DNA of 64,000 bases from Nonomuraea pusilla (GTDB lineage: Bacteria; Actinomycetota; Actinomycetes; Streptosporangiales; Streptosporangiaceae): positions 62,001-126,000 of the forward strand of contig NZ_FOBF01000019.1 in assembly GCF_900109355.1 (NCBI RefSeq), given 5' to 3'. The position numbers and the translations under genes were made by a program. Below, one piece after another: positions 16,982 through 27,400 of the stretch (positions within the stretch are counted from its first letter, which is position 1; each line of letters starts with the position of its first letter). Below the pieces are notes generated by a model that had not been told where the DNA came from, did not search any database, and worked only from the letters and a program-made list of their open reading frames with translations.

Positions 16982-18235
16982 ATGGCGGATCTGACGCGGC
17001 GTGGGCTACTCGCCGCCGGCGCGCTCACCCTGCTCGCCGGGTGCGGCAAGGACCAGCCCCGGCAGCAGGCCGCGGACGGCAGGCCGCAGGGCAAGGTCAC
17101 CGTCTGGCTGCACGGCTCGCAGGACACCGGCCGGCAGTTCCAGGAACTCGTGCACCGCTACATCGCCGAGTTCAACGTCGACGTGCAGTTGCTCTACCTG
17201 CCCGTGGGCCAGCTCGACGCCAAACTGCTCACCGCCTTCACCGGCGGCGCCCCGCCCGACGTCTTCAAGATCGGCCACTGGAGCTTCCCCGCGCACGCCA
17301 AGAAGAACCGGCTCGCGCCCGTCGACGCCAAGGCGCTCTCGTTACAGGACTACGAGCCGGGCACGACCACCCCGCTCACCTACCAGGACGTGCCCTACGG
17401 CGTGCCCATCGACTTCAACCCCTGCATGCTCTACTACCGCAAGGACCGGTTCGAGGAGGCCGGACTCGACCCCGACAAGCCCCCCGCGACCTGGGAGGAG
17501 GTCGCCGAGTACAGCGCCAAGCTCACGTCGCGGGACCGCAGGCGCGTCGGCCTGCAGTGGCTCTACGGCGACCCGCAGTGGGCCCTCATGACGCTGACCG
17601 CCCTCGTCCAGGGCAAGGGCGGCACGCTCGTCACGGCGGGCGGCGCGAAGGCGTCGCTCGCCACCGAGCAGGGCATCGACGCCCTGACGTACATGTCGGG
17701 GATCGGCAACCCCAAGCTCTCCAACCCGCTGGGCGCGCTCGGCCTGTTCTACTCCGGCGAGGCCGCCATGGTCGTCAGCGGCGCCTTCCTCGGCCCCGCG
17801 CTGGAGAAACTGGGCAAGGACCAGCTCACCTTCGGCAAGCAGTACGGCGTCGCCCCCATGCCCACCTGGGCCGGCGGCACGCCCGTCGTCCCCGCCTACA
17901 CCTGGGGCTGGGGCGTGGCCAAGGACTCGCCCAACCAGTTCACCGCCTGGCACCTCGTCAACTACCTGCAGGGCGCCCCGGCGGTGGCCGCCAACCTCGA
18001 CAACGGCATCATCATCCCGACCAAGGGCTGGCGCGACGCCGGGCCGCGCGGCAAGTCCGAGATCATGAAGATCGTCGCCGACAGCCTCCCGCACGTCGAC
18101 TTCGGCCCGATCGTCCCCGGCGCCCTCGAACTGGCGAAGGCCGCGGCCGGCGCCGTCGACTCCGTCGCCCACGGCAAGTCGACCCCCGCCCAGGCCGCGG
18201 CCACCTTCGACTCCACCGTGCGACCGGTCCTGTGA
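16982..18235 (+). CDS. Sugar ABC transporter substrate-binding lipoprotein (Tat type)
   Basis: A 417-residue family 1 solute-binding protein. The N-terminus LTRRGLLAAGALTLLAGCGK combines a twin-arginine motif and a lipobox, so it is a Tat-exported lipoprotein. The mature part starts GKVTVWLHGSQDTGRQFQEL and has the segments expected of CUT1 binding proteins. It sits 10 nt downstream of the hydrolase gene and its stop overlaps the first permease start (GTGA). The ligand is unknown; the operon enzymes suggest an acylated or amide-linked sugar. Confidence 0.92.
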   Translation: MADLTRRGLLAAGALTLLAGCGKDQPRQQAADGRPQGKVTVWLHGSQDTGRQFQELVHRYIAEFNVDVQLLYLPVGQLDAKLLTAFTGGAPPDVFKIGHWSFPAHAKKNRLAPVDAKALSLQDYEPGTTTPLTYQDVPYGVPIDFNPCMLYYRKDRFEEAGLDPDKPPATWEEVAEYSAKLTSRDRRRVGLQWLYGDPQWALMTLTALVQGKGGTLVTAGGAKASLATEQGIDALTYMSGIGNPKLSNPLGALGLFYSGEAAMVVSGAFLGPALEKLGKDQLTFGKQYGVAPMPTWAGGTPVVPAYTWGWGVAKDSPNQFTAWHLVNYLQGAPAVAANLDNGIIIPTKGWRDAGPRGKSEIMKIVADSLPHVDFGPIVPGALELAKAAAGAVDSVAHGKSTPAQAAATFDSTVRPVL

Positions 18236-19095
18236 GAACTCGGCCGCAGGCCGCCGCGGGGGTGGCGCTGACCCTGCCGGTGGCCGTCTTCTTCGTCGTG
18301 TTCTGGCTCGTCCCGTTCCTGGCCGCCGTCTACCTCAGCTTCACCGACTACGAGATGGCAGGGACGCCCCGCTGGGTCGGCCTCGCCAACTACGAGCGCA
18401 TGTTCGCCGACCCCGGCTTCCTCAACTCGGCGTGGATCACCGTCGTCTACACGGTCTGCACGGTCGTCCCCACGATCGTGCTGGCCCTGCTGGTGGCCGT
18501 GCCGCTGAGCAAGCCGGGACGGCTCAACCGCCGGCTCAGAGCGCTCGTCATGATCCCGGCCGTGATGCCGCTCGCCGCCACGTCCATGGTCTGGGTGATC
18601 ATCTACTCCGACCGGGGCCTGGCCAACACCCTCCTCGGCCTGGTCGGGATCGACCCGCAGTCCTGGCTGACCAGCTCCGACCTCGCCATCTGGGCCCTGG
18701 TCGTGATGGTCGTCTGGAAGAGCATGGGACTGTTCGTGATCATCCTGACCGCCGGACTGCAGGCCCTGCCCGGCGAGGTGTACGAGGCCGCCGCCATCGA
18801 CGGCTCGGGAGCGGTGACCACGTTCACCCGGATCACGCTCCCGCTGCTGCGCAGGACCCTGCTGTTCGTCCTGGTCATCTCGGTGGCCGGATCGATGCAG
18901 GCGTTCGTGCCCGCCTTCCTGCTCACCGGCGGCGGGCCCGCCGACGCCACCCAGGTGCTGCCGTACTACATCTGGGCCAACGCCTTCCCGTACGAGCACA
19001 TGGGCTACGCCGCCGCGATGGGCATGGTGCTGCTCGCCGCCATGGTGATCGTCTCGGCGCTGCAGTTCGGGTTCCTGAAGGGAGGCGACGAATGA
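18232..19095 (+). CDS. Carbohydrate ABC transporter permease, MalF type
   Basis: A 287-residue membrane protein with six helices (AAAGVALTLPVAVFFVVFWL start). The EAA loop reads PGEVYEAAAIDGSGAVTTF, diagnostic of CUT1 permeases. The GTG at 18232 overlaps the binding-protein stop, giving coupled translation. As in the first sugar operon no ATPase gene is nearby. Confidence 0.92.
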   Translation: MRTRPQAAAGVALTLPVAVFFVVFWLVPFLAAVYLSFTDYEMAGTPRWVGLANYERMFADPGFLNSAWITVVYTVCTVVPTIVLALLVAVPLSKPGRLNRRLRALVMIPAVMPLAATSMVWVIIYSDRGLANTLLGLVGIDPQSWLTSSDLAIWALVVMVVWKSMGLFVIILTAGLQALPGEVYEAAAIDGSGAVTTFTRITLPLLRRTLLFVLVISVAGSMQAFVPAFLLTGGGPADATQVLPYYIWANAFPYEHMGYAAAMGMVLLAAMVIVSALQFGFLKGGDE

Positions 19096-19901
19096 GAGCG
19101 GGCACGATCCTGCGCGCGGTCTGGCTGATCGCCGCGGTCGGGTTCATGCTGCTGCCGGTCTACTCCATGCTCGTCGTCGCCTCCGCGCCCGACGACACCG
19201 ACCTGCGCGGGCTGGTCTTCAACGGCTTCCACCTGCCCGAGAACATCGGGCAGCTGTTCGGCGAGGGCAACCTGCCCACCTACCTGCGCAACAGCCTCAT
19301 CCTGTGCGTCGGCACCGGCGTCCTGGACGTGATCTTCTCGGCCGCCGCCGGATACGCGATGGCCCAGCTCTCCTTCCCCGGCCGCCGCGCCCTGTTCGCG
19401 CTGGTGGTCGGCACGCTCGCGCTCACCCCGATGGTCCTGGTCATCCCCGTCTTCCTCATCGTGAAGGAGCTCGGCTGGGTCAACACCTTCCAGGGGATGA
19501 TGGTGCCCGGCATGATCAGCGCGTTCGGCGTCTTCCTGGTGCGGCAGTTCGCCCTCGGCATCCCGCAGGAGCTGCTGCTGGCCGCGCGCATCGACGGCGC
19601 GGGCGAGTTCCGCATCTTCGCGCGCGTCGCCGTGCCGCTGCTCAAGCCCGCGCTCATCACCCTGTTCCTCGTGCATTTCCTGGCGCAGTGGGACAACCTG
19701 CTGTGGCCGCTGATCGTGGCCAACGAGCAGGAGCTGTGGCCGTTGCCGGTCGGGCTGGCCAACTTCCAGAGCGAGGTCGGCTTCAACTACCACCTGACCA
19801 CCACCGCGGCCCTGGTCACCGCCGTGCCGCCGTTCGTCCTGATGGTGGCGCTGCAGCGCCACTACGTGGCGGGGCTCACCTTCGGAGGGCTGAAACGATG
19901 A
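19092..19901 (+). CDS. Carbohydrate ABC transporter permease, MalG type
   Basis: A 269-residue membrane protein with six helices. The EAA loop is PQELLLAARIDGAGEFRIF, and the C-terminal HYVAGLTFGGLKR tail is typical of MalG-type subunits. It overlaps the partner permease by 4 bp (ATGA) and the following M28-like gene by 4 bp, so the operon is tightly coupled. Confidence 0.92.
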   Translation: MRAGTILRAVWLIAAVGFMLLPVYSMLVVASAPDDTDLRGLVFNGFHLPENIGQLFGEGNLPTYLRNSLILCVGTGVLDVIFSAAAGYAMAQLSFPGRRALFALVVGTLALTPMVLVIPVFLIVKELGWVNTFQGMMVPGMISAFGVFLVRQFALGIPQELLLAARIDGAGEFRIFARVAVPLLKPALITLFLVHFLAQWDNLLWPLIVANEQELWPLPVGLANFQSEVGFNYHLTTTAALVTAVPPFVLMVALQRHYVAGLTFGGLKR

Positions 19902-21220
19902 TCCCGGACCTGATCCCCGGCGCCGCGCGGATGATGGAGTGGATCGAGACGGTCACCTCGCGGGGCATCAGGCGTCCCGGCTACCCGGCCGACGACTGGA
20001 CCGCCGCGTGGGCCGCCGAGCGCTTCACCGAGTTCGGGCTCCACGGCGTCCGGCTGGCGCCGGTCGAGCTGCCCGCCTGGCGGCCGGTGACGGCCTCGTT
20101 GACGGTGCGCCTGGACGCCGACCCGTCGAGAGCCGTGCGGGTGGCGGCGTCGGCCCTGCCGTACACCACGCCGAAGGCGATCGTGAGCGCGCCCGTCAGC
20201 CGCGAGGTCGTGCCCGGCGCGATCGTCGTGCCCGAGTACACCTTCGCCGAGCTGCCGCAGTCCTACCTCAGGGACCTGGCGACGGCCGTGCACGACCCCG
20301 AGGGCGTCTTCGACGACCTGGTCCAGACGCTGCCGTTCCAGCTCGACCACCTCGACGTCATCCAGGGCGTCATGGACGGCGGCGCCGCCGCCTTCGCCGG
20401 GGCGCTGACCGGGGTGCCGTGGGAGACCCGCGACTACTACGTGCCCTACGACGCCGTGCACCGCGACCTCCCGGCCGTCTGGCTGTCGGGCCGCGACTCG
20501 CGGCGGGTGCTCGACCTGGTCGACGAGGGCCCCTGCACGGGCACGCTCACCGTCGAGTCGGAGACGGGCCCCGCCGTCTCGCACAACGTGATCGGCACGC
20601 TCCCCGGCCGCTCCGACCAGTGGGTGATCATCGGCTCGCACCACGACGCGCCCTGGGCCTCGGCCGTCGAGGACGCCTCGGGCATCGCGCTGGTGCTGGC
20701 CGCCGCCCGGTACTGGGCGGGCGTGCCCGAGCGGGACCGGCCGCACAACCTGGTCTTCCTGCTGACCGCGGGTCACATGGCGCACGCCGCAGGCACCCGG
20801 GCCTTCATCGAGGAGAACCGCGGCCTGCTGGGCGACGTCGTGCTCCAACTCCACCTGGAGCACGCCGCCCGGCGGTGCGTGGCCGTGGACGGCGAGCTGC
20901 TGCCCACCGGCGACCCCGAACCCGGCTGGTGGTTCACCACCAGGAAGCCGGAGCTGGAGCGCCTGGTGGCGGAGGCCGTCGTCGCCGAGGACCTGAGACG
21001 CTCGTTCGTGCTGCCGCCCGACGTGTTCTCCCCGATGCCGCCCACCGACGGGGCCTTCTTCCACCCCGAAGGGGTGCCGCTCGTGCACTTCCTGTCGGCT
21101 CCCATGTACCTGTTCGACTCGGCGGACACCGTCGACAAGGTGCACGAGGAGAGCCTTGAGCCGCTCACCCGGGCGGCGGTCAGAATCGTCGAAGGGACGG
21201 ACGGATGGCGCCGCGCATGA
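19898..21220 (+). CDS. M28 family peptidase-like protein, cytoplasmic
   Basis: A 440-residue protein without a signal peptide. The segment IIGSHHDAPWASAVEDASG gives the His/Asp metal ligands and second Asp of M28 metallopeptidases; LHLEHAARR may give a Glu ligand and FFHPEGVPLVHF a late His. The N-terminal region (residues about 60-190) has a PA-like insert. Because it is encoded in a sugar-import operon, an amidohydrolase acting on an imported amide or peptide-linked sugar is as likely as a peptidase. The ATG at 19898 overlaps the permease stop, and its 3' end overlaps the next esterase by 16 bp. It is related to the secreted protein at 11910-13493. Confidence 0.75.
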   Translation: MIPDLIPGAARMMEWIETVTSRGIRRPGYPADDWTAAWAAERFTEFGLHGVRLAPVELPAWRPVTASLTVRLDADPSRAVRVAASALPYTTPKAIVSAPVSREVVPGAIVVPEYTFAELPQSYLRDLATAVHDPEGVFDDLVQTLPFQLDHLDVIQGVMDGGAAAFAGALTGVPWETRDYYVPYDAVHRDLPAVWLSGRDSRRVLDLVDEGPCTGTLTVESETGPAVSHNVIGTLPGRSDQWVIIGSHHDAPWASAVEDASGIALVLAAARYWAGVPERDRPHNLVFLLTAGHMAHAAGTRAFIEENRGLLGDVVLQLHLEHAARRCVAVDGELLPTGDPEPGWWFTTRKPELERLVAEAVVAEDLRRSFVLPPDVFSPMPPTDGAFFHPEGVPLVHFLSAPMYLFDSADTVDKVHEESLEPLTRAAVRIVEGTDGWRRA

Positions 21221-22578
21221 TCGTGCGAACCACTGCCGGGCTGGTCGAGGGCAGGGCCGAGGAGGGCGTGCTCGCCTTCCTCGGCGTGCCGTACGCCGCC
21301 CCGCCCTTCGGCGAGCACCGCTTCGGCGCGCCCGTCCCGCCACCCGCGTGGGACGGCGTGCGGCCCGCCGTCACGCGGGGCGCCGCCGCCCCGCAGGCGG
21401 CCGGCGAGGACATCGGCCTGTACGCGCCCGACGTCTTCGAGGTCGGCGAGGACTGCCTCAACCTCGACGTGCGCACCCCTCGAACCGGCCCTGACGCCGG
21501 GCTGCCCGTCCTGGTCTGGATCCACGGCGGCGCGTTCTCCATCGGCGGCAACGGGGCGGCCTGGCACCAGGGCCAGCGCTTCGCCCGCGACGGCGTCGTC
21601 TGCGTGGCCGTCAACTACCGGCTCGGCTTCGAGGGCTTCCTGGCCCTGGAGGACGCCCCGCTCAACCGGGGCGTCCTCGACTGGCTGGCCGCGCTGGAGT
21701 GGGTACGCGACAACATCGCGGCCTTCGGCGGCGACCCCGGCAACGTGACGGTCGCCGGGCAGTCGGCGGGCGGCGCCGCCGTCGCCACCCTGCTGGCGAC
21801 GCCTCGCGCTGAAGGGCTGTTCCACCGCGCGATCGTGATGAGCGGCTCGGCCGGCCTGGTCGCCACCGAGCAGGAGGCGCGCGACTACGCCAAGGCGCTC
21901 GCCACCCGGCTGGGGATCGACCCGACCAGGTCCTCCTTCGCCCGGCTGTCCCCCGAGGCGCTCGTCGCCGAACAGCCGCCGCCGCTGACCGGCGACTCCG
22001 GCGGGCTGAACGAGTCGGTGCCGGTCAAGCCGGTCGTCGACGGCGACCTGATCCCGGCCGTCCCGCTGGCCGCCCTGCGCGGGGGCGCGAGCGCGCACCT
22101 TCCCCTGCTGGTCGGCTGCACCTCCCAGGAGGCCGACGTGTTCGTCCGCCGCCTCGTCGCCGACCTCGACGAGGCCGGCGCGCAGGCCGTGCTCGACCAC
22201 CTCGGCGTCCAGATCGGCGAACCCGGCCTCACGCCCGCCGAGCGCGTCGGACGCGCCGTCACCCGGCACCTGTTCACCCGCGAGACGCGCTGGATCCGCG
22301 AGGCCAGGCCCGCCTACGCCTACGAGTTCCGGTGGGAGTCGCCCGTCGAGAGCCCCGTCGGCGGCGGACGCGTGGGCGCCGTGCACAACCTCGACCTGCC
22401 CTTCGTCTTCGACGTGCTCGACGCGCCCGGCGTCGAACGCACCGCGGGGCCGGGCGCGCCGCAGGCGCTCGCCGACGCGATGCACGCCGCCTGGGTGCGC
22501 TTCGCCCGCACCGGCGATCCCGGCTGGCCGCTCGGGCACACCATGGTCTTCGGCGACCCCGCCGACCGGCGCTCGTGA
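21205..22578 (+). CDS. Type B carboxylesterase
   Basis: A 457-residue cytoplasmic esterase: VLAFLGVPYAAPPFGEHRF near the N-terminus, oxyanion loop WIHGGAFSIGG at about 105-115, nucleophile elbow VAGQSAGG (Ser about 187), Glu about 309 and His in AVHNLDLPFVFD. The Q in GQSAG replaces the more usual E of GESAG. It is paralogous to 2490-3884. It is the last gene of the operon; its TGA overlaps the first base of a perfect hairpin terminator. It probably deacylates the imported compound. Confidence 0.9.
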   Translation: MAPRMIVRTTAGLVEGRAEEGVLAFLGVPYAAPPFGEHRFGAPVPPPAWDGVRPAVTRGAAAPQAAGEDIGLYAPDVFEVGEDCLNLDVRTPRTGPDAGLPVLVWIHGGAFSIGGNGAAWHQGQRFARDGVVCVAVNYRLGFEGFLALEDAPLNRGVLDWLAALEWVRDNIAAFGGDPGNVTVAGQSAGGAAVATLLATPRAEGLFHRAIVMSGSAGLVATEQEARDYAKALATRLGIDPTRSSFARLSPEALVAEQPPPLTGDSGGLNESVPVKPVVDGDLIPAVPLAALRGGASAHLPLLVGCTSQEADVFVRRLVADLDEAGAQAVLDHLGVQIGEPGLTPAERVGRAVTRHLFTRETRWIREARPAYAYEFRWESPVESPVGGGRVGAVHNLDLPFVFDVLDAPGVERTAGPGAPQALADAMHAAWVRFARTGDPGWPLGHTMVFGDPADRRS

Positions 22579-22620
22579 CCCGCGGTCCTGCCCGGACCCG
22601 TGCCGGGCAGGACCGCGGGT
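22578..22620 (+). terminator. Perfect 18-bp hairpin terminator
   Basis: ACCCGCGGTCCTGCCCGG (22578-22595), a 7-nt loop, then its exact complement (22603-22620). There is no T-tract, as is common in high-GC actinomycetes. It begins within the stop codon of the esterase and lies between convergent operons, so it may work in both directions. Confidence 0.9.
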
Positions 22621-22661
22621 GGCGCCCTCAGCGCTGCACGCTCCGGGCGTCGCCGCCGAGC

Positions 22662-23453
22662 TCAGTCGGCTGGGGTCCGCTGCGCGACGTCGGTGCCGGC
22701 GGCGCGCATGCGCGCCTCGAACAACGCCCTCAGCCGGGTCCAGGCCGGCTTCTGCTCTTGTCCGTGGTCGGCGAGCAGGCCGTACCTGGTCGCGGCGTCG
22801 GTGCGGGTCCGGAGCGCGGCCGGGACGGGCAGCAGTGCGGGACGGGCGAGGAAGTAGTCGGCCATGGCCGTGGCGAGTTCGTCGACGCGTGGGTCGTCCG
22901 GCTCCCACTCGGCGGCACGCCACATGCGCTTGACCAAGGAGACGTACCGGGGATCGTCGAGGCTGCGCTCGACCCGGGAGACGTAGTCGTCGAAGCCCTC
23001 CGGCACCAAGGCCCTGACCAGCACCAGGCCCTCCCGGGCCATCGTCACGTCCTCCGGGGTGAAGCCCAGGTCGGCGGCCACCTGGTCCAGTTTCGCGAGA
23101 ACGCGGTCGGGCAGCAGGGCCCGGTCGCCGGTGGCGAGCCGGCGCAGCATGTCACGCCGCGCCATCAGATCGTCGATGCGTTCGTCGAGGCGCTGTTCGA
23201 CGTCGGCGAGCGTGGCGGCGAACCGGTCAGGATCGGCGTCGAGGATCGCCCGGACCTCGGCCAGCGGCACGCCGGCGGCGGCCAGCGTCCGGATCTGGAC
23301 CAGCCGCAGCAGGTCGGCCGATCCGTAGCGGCGGTAGCCGGAGCTGTCGCGGCGGGGTTCGTCGATCAGGCCGTGCTTGTGGTAGTGCCGGATGGCTTTC
23401 ACCGTGACACCGGCGAAGGCCGCCGCCTGGCCGATGGTGACGCCGATCGTCAT
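22662..23453 (-). CDS. MerR family transcriptional regulator
   Basis: A 263-residue protein. The N-terminal winged helix reads TIGQAAAFAGVTVKAIRHYH and continues KHGLIDEPRRDSSGYRRYG, the MerR signature. A coiled-coil region follows (about residues 70-110), then a helical C-terminal domain of about 150 residues that may bind a ligand. No metal-binding cysteines are seen, so an organic effector is likely. The ATG at 23453 overlaps the stop of the upstream alpha/beta hydrolase by 4 bp, so regulator and enzyme are co-expressed from a promoter near 24285. Confidence 0.9.
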   Translation of the reverse strand: MTIGVTIGQAAAFAGVTVKAIRHYHKHGLIDEPRRDSSGYRRYGSADLLRLVQIRTLAAAGVPLAEVRAILDADPDRFAATLADVEQRLDERIDDLMARRDMLRRLATGDRALLPDRVLAKLDQVAADLGFTPEDVTMAREGLVLVRALVPEGFDDYVSRVERSLDDPRYVSLVKRMWRAAEWEPDDPRVDELATAMADYFLARPALLPVPAALRTRTDAATRYGLLADHGQEQKPAWTRLRALFEARMRAAGTDVAQRTPAD

Positions 23454-24268
23454 GTGCTCCGCCGGCCTGGTGATCGTGGGGCGCCGGCGAGTTCGCGGAC
23501 GGCGTCGGCGACGGCGCGGAAGTCCTTGCTCAGGATGCGGCCGTGGCTGCCGGCGACCTTCGCGCTCATCCTGACGTTCGGGTGGCGCGCGAGCACCGGG
23601 GTGAGGGCGGCGCGCATGCTCTCCATCTCGTCACGGCCGCCTCCGAGGTTGGCGCCGGTGGCGACCACGTACCGGACCTGGCAGGTCACGCTGTCGAAGA
23701 CCGGGTCGAGCGCGGCGTAGACCTCGTTGAGCTCGATGTTGCTGCGGGCGTGCTGCTCGGCGGACATCTTCGCGGCCATGCCCATCGTGGACAGCACGGG
23801 CAGCAGCGGGCGCGACCGGTGCCACAGCCGCCGGATCCGCTCCTCGGCGTAGCCGAAGTCGTACGGGTACGCGCCGTCCACGGACACCACCCCCGCGACG
23901 CGCCCCGGATTGCGGCCGGCCCAGTGCAGCGCCACCGGCGCGCCGTAGGACCAGCCGACCAGAATCGGCCGCTCCACGCCCCTGGCCGCGAGGACGGCGC
24001 CGACGTCACCGACGTGCGCCTCGAACGACGCGGCGGCGGCCGAACGCCGGGATCGGCCGCGGGCCCGCATGTCGTAGGTGATGTGCCGGTAGCCGCTGCC
24101 GAGTTCGGCGATGACGCGCCGCCAGTACCGCTGACTGGCGAACTGGCCGTTGAGGTAGAGCACGGAAGGGCCGGGCCCGCCGGTGTCGGTGACAGCCAGC
24201 GCGGTGTCGTCGACCGGTACCATGCCGGTCCAGGGGGAATGGGGGTCGGTCACCCGTTCAGCGTGCAC
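23450..24268 (-). CDS. Alpha/beta hydrolase
   Basis: A cytoplasmic protein of 272 residues from GTG 24268 (a GTG at 24253 is an alternative start, giving a leaderless transcript). The oxyanion region is VLYLNGQFASQRYW, and the nucleophile elbow VGWSYGAPVAL gives a catalytic Ser. The late His is probably in VAGSHGRIL. The fold is of the haloperoxidase/esterase type; the substrate is unknown. It is translationally coupled to the MerR regulator, so it may degrade that regulator's inducer. Confidence 0.8.
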   Translation of the reverse strand: MHAERVTDPHSPWTGMVPVDDTALAVTDTGGPGPSVLYLNGQFASQRYWRRVIAELGSGYRHITYDMRARGRSRRSAAAASFEAHVGDVGAVLAARGVERPILVGWSYGAPVALHWAGRNPGRVAGVVSVDGAYPYDFGYAEERIRRLWHRSRPLLPVLSTMGMAAKMSAEQHARSNIELNEVYAALDPVFDSVTCQVRYVVATGANLGGGRDEMESMRAALTPVLARHPNVRMSAKVAGSHGRILSKDFRAVADAVRELAGAPRSPGRRST

Positions 24269-24270
24269 CC

Positions 24271-24290
24271 TGACCCGAGGTCAAGGTCAA
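24271..24290 (-). promoter_or_regulatory. Candidate MerR-controlled promoter
   Basis: On the minus strand TTGACC (24290-24285) is a good -35, directly followed by the inverted repeat TGACC-3 nt-GGTCA (24271-24283). MerR operators normally sit in the -35/-10 spacer, as here. No clear -10 is visible, as is common for MerR-activated promoters. Confidence 0.5.
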
Positions 24291-24457
24291 TCCCCACCAC
24301 GACCTCCCGGTGAGACGCCGACCCCGCACATCGCCTGGCGATCACGGGGCCGAACGCTCGGTTCGACCGTCAGCTCCTCAACGAGACCACTCCCCAGGGG
24401 TGAGGACGACGGCCGGCAGCGGGCTCTCCTTGTCCCGGTACGGACGTCGTGAAGAGG

Positions 24458-27400
24458 TCATGACGCGGCTCCGGTGAGCTGGGCGTGGAGGCGCCTGCAC
24501 TCGTGGGCGAAGCGGCCCGTCCGGCGACTCCGCGCGAACTCCCCGATGACCGGGAGCTCGCCGCGCGCGCCGGTCCAGCGTGCCACGTCGGCGGCGAAGG
24601 CGACGAGTTCGGCGTGGGTCACGGTGACCCGCCGCCCCTCACCCGGCAGCATCCCGGGCAGCAGGGTGCGCAGGATGCGCCACACCTCGTGGTGGCCGCC
24701 GGCGTCGGCCAGCTCCCTCAGTGCCGTGATGGCGGGGCGCGTCTCCTGCCAGGTGCGGCGCAGCACCAGCGCGAGCTGGCGGCCGATCGCCTCGGCGGGC
24801 AGCTCGCCCCTGGCGGCCATGCTCAGGACCAGCGGGATCACGCCGGGCACGCTGCCGGCCAGGAGGAAGGCGAGGATCACCGCCGTGGACTCGCCCACAG
24901 GGCCCTGGGCGATCTCCAGGCCGGCGATCTCCGCCGGAGTCACCCCGGCGCCCCAGTAGCCGTGCAGCAGGAAGGGCAGGAAGTTGACGGCCACGACCTC
25001 GCGGTGCGAGGGCAGCATGGCGGGCCACGCCCCGAGCGTGCCGCCGGACCCGTCAACCTTCCAGTCGAACGGCTCGCGCAGCAGCACCTCGTCGATCAGC
25101 CGATGGCCGGTCGGGGCCGTCACCCGCAGCACGGGCTGCAGCCTGACCTCGGTGAAGTGCTCAGGTTCGCCGTCGCCGAACTCCACCATGGACGCGCCGA
25201 CCATGTGCCGCCACACGTGGCCGCACTCGGGGTCGGCCATGCCGTCACCGGCGAGCCAGCGGGCGGCCGAGCGCGCCGCGTCCGAGTCGACCTTGGCGGC
25301 CCGGTCGGCGGCGTCCCGGTGGCACCCCCGGGGCAACCGCAGCAGCGCCTGCGCCAGGTCGGCGGGGAGCGGCTCCACGCCGGCGGCGGCGCAGGTCTCC
25401 AGCCGGTCGATCAGCACGTCGGGGTCGAGGTGGCCGCTCATCCACGTCGGCGTGGCCAGCAGCACCGGCGGCAGGGTGCCGTCGCGGAGGGCCTCGGCGA
25501 GTTCCGCGTAACGGTGCAGCAGGAAGTCGTGGGGCGGGGAGACGCGGTTCGGGTGGGGCAGCCGGTTGCGCCGCCGCCACTCGTCGTGCTCCGGCAGCTC
25601 CCTGGGCATGAAGGAACGCAGCCGGGGCGGGACGAAGACGACGGTCACCTGCACGAGCGGCTCGTCCGGGCTCGGCGGGGGCACCTGCTCCCCCGCCCGC
25701 ATCGCGGCGATCCTGGCGGGGTCGACGCCCAGCTCGGCCATGCGCTCGTAGGCGCGGTCGAGGACGAAACGCGGCATGGCCTCCACGGAGTCGTCGTACA
25801 GGACGCCGGGCCTCGGCCGCGGCGGACGGCGGTGACGCGGCGGTCCGTCGTCGCGGATCTCCTCGTCGGCGGTGTCGTCATGCCACGGCTGCTCGGCATC
25901 GGTGGGGGAGCCGTTCAGGTGGATCCGGCCGTTGGAGAAGGGGATCTGCCGGTCGCCCTCGCGGGCCACCGCCGCGTCCGGGCCGTCGTCGCTGGTCCAG
26001 GTGATGAAGAAGGCACGCAGCGGAGCGTCGTCGTCGAGATAGCGGCCAGGCCGGAAGAGGCCGCCCACCGTGATCCGGTGGGGCGACGGCTCCGCTTCGG
26101 GCTCCTCGCCACGGGTGAGGGCGCGCACTCCCACGGAGTGGCTCGCGTCGTCCCAGAACTTCTCCGGCTCGATCGGCGGCAGCTCCGGAACGCTGCCGGG
26201 GGTGACGAGCTCGGCGGACAGCGCCCGCTGCCAGTCGTCGGGGTCGCGGCGCACCTCCCTCGCCCGCCAGTGGTCGCGGTCCCGCTCGACGTGGGGCTTG
26301 AGCGTGCGGCGCAGTCTCGCCCGGTCGTCGGCGATCCCGGTGACGAAGGCCGCCAGCCAGCGCTCCTGGCCGATCCAGCGCTCGCGGTGGTCGGGGAAGA
26401 TGGACGGCTCGGGGAACCGCCGCGCCTCAGGAAGGCCGGGCAGCGGCGGGAACTCCTTCCGCTCCGGCGGCTCCTCGACCGGGGTCTCCCCGCCGAACCG
26501 CTCCGTCAGCCTCGCGCCCAGGCCGGCGGGCAGGTGAAGGACGCCTTGGCGGATCGTCTCGGCGTGGTCGGCGAACAGGTGGGCGTGTTTCAGGGTCAGC
26601 TCGACCGCGCGGACGCGCACGTCGAAGGACGTGTGCGCGTACGCCGTGGTCAGCGCCGTCACGAAGTCGGCGGCCGTCTCCGGCGTGGCGCGGATCGCCT
26701 GGTCGAGCCAGCGCAGGCCCGTGGCGGCGAGCTTGGCCTCGGCCCGGAACGTCAGCGCGTCGACCGCCTCGACCAGGTCGGCGTGGTCGAGCGGCATCGC
26801 CCCGCGCACCTGCCGCGCGGCCAGCTCGGCGACCGTGCCCGGAGCCGACGGCAACAACCGCAGGTAGTCGCGCAGACGGGGAGCGGACTCCGCGGGCGTG
26901 GGGTCGAGGAGCGTGTGCAGCCGGACGAAGAAGCGCAGGTCTTGTGCCTCGCCGCCGCGCAGGAAACGGCTCACGCAACCGTCGAGCACCTGTTCCCTGG
27001 GCAGCTCGCGGGCGGCCGCGGCCAGCCAGCGGGTCGGCTGGGGCTCCAGCCGCTCGTCACGGAGGGCGCGGCCCGCGCCCTCGGCGGTGAAGACACGAGG
27101 CAGCAGCACGGGGGTCAGCGGGTCGCCGGCCACGTTCGGCGCGGCCAGCCAAGCGGCCACCAGCGGGTCGTGGTCGGGCGGCACGGCGCCGGACTCGCGC
27201 AGCAGCGCCACGGCGAGCGGCGCGATGCGGTCGCCTGGACGGCGCACCCGCAGGGCCAGCCGGACCGCGACGTCGCGACGCCACTCGAGGGGGCGGGCGG
27301 CCGCCACCCGGCACACCTGGGCGACGTCGGGGTCTTCGGCCCAGCGGCGGTTGACGTCGCGGCCGGTCATCCACGCCACGGCGGCCGCCGGGCCCGTGAT

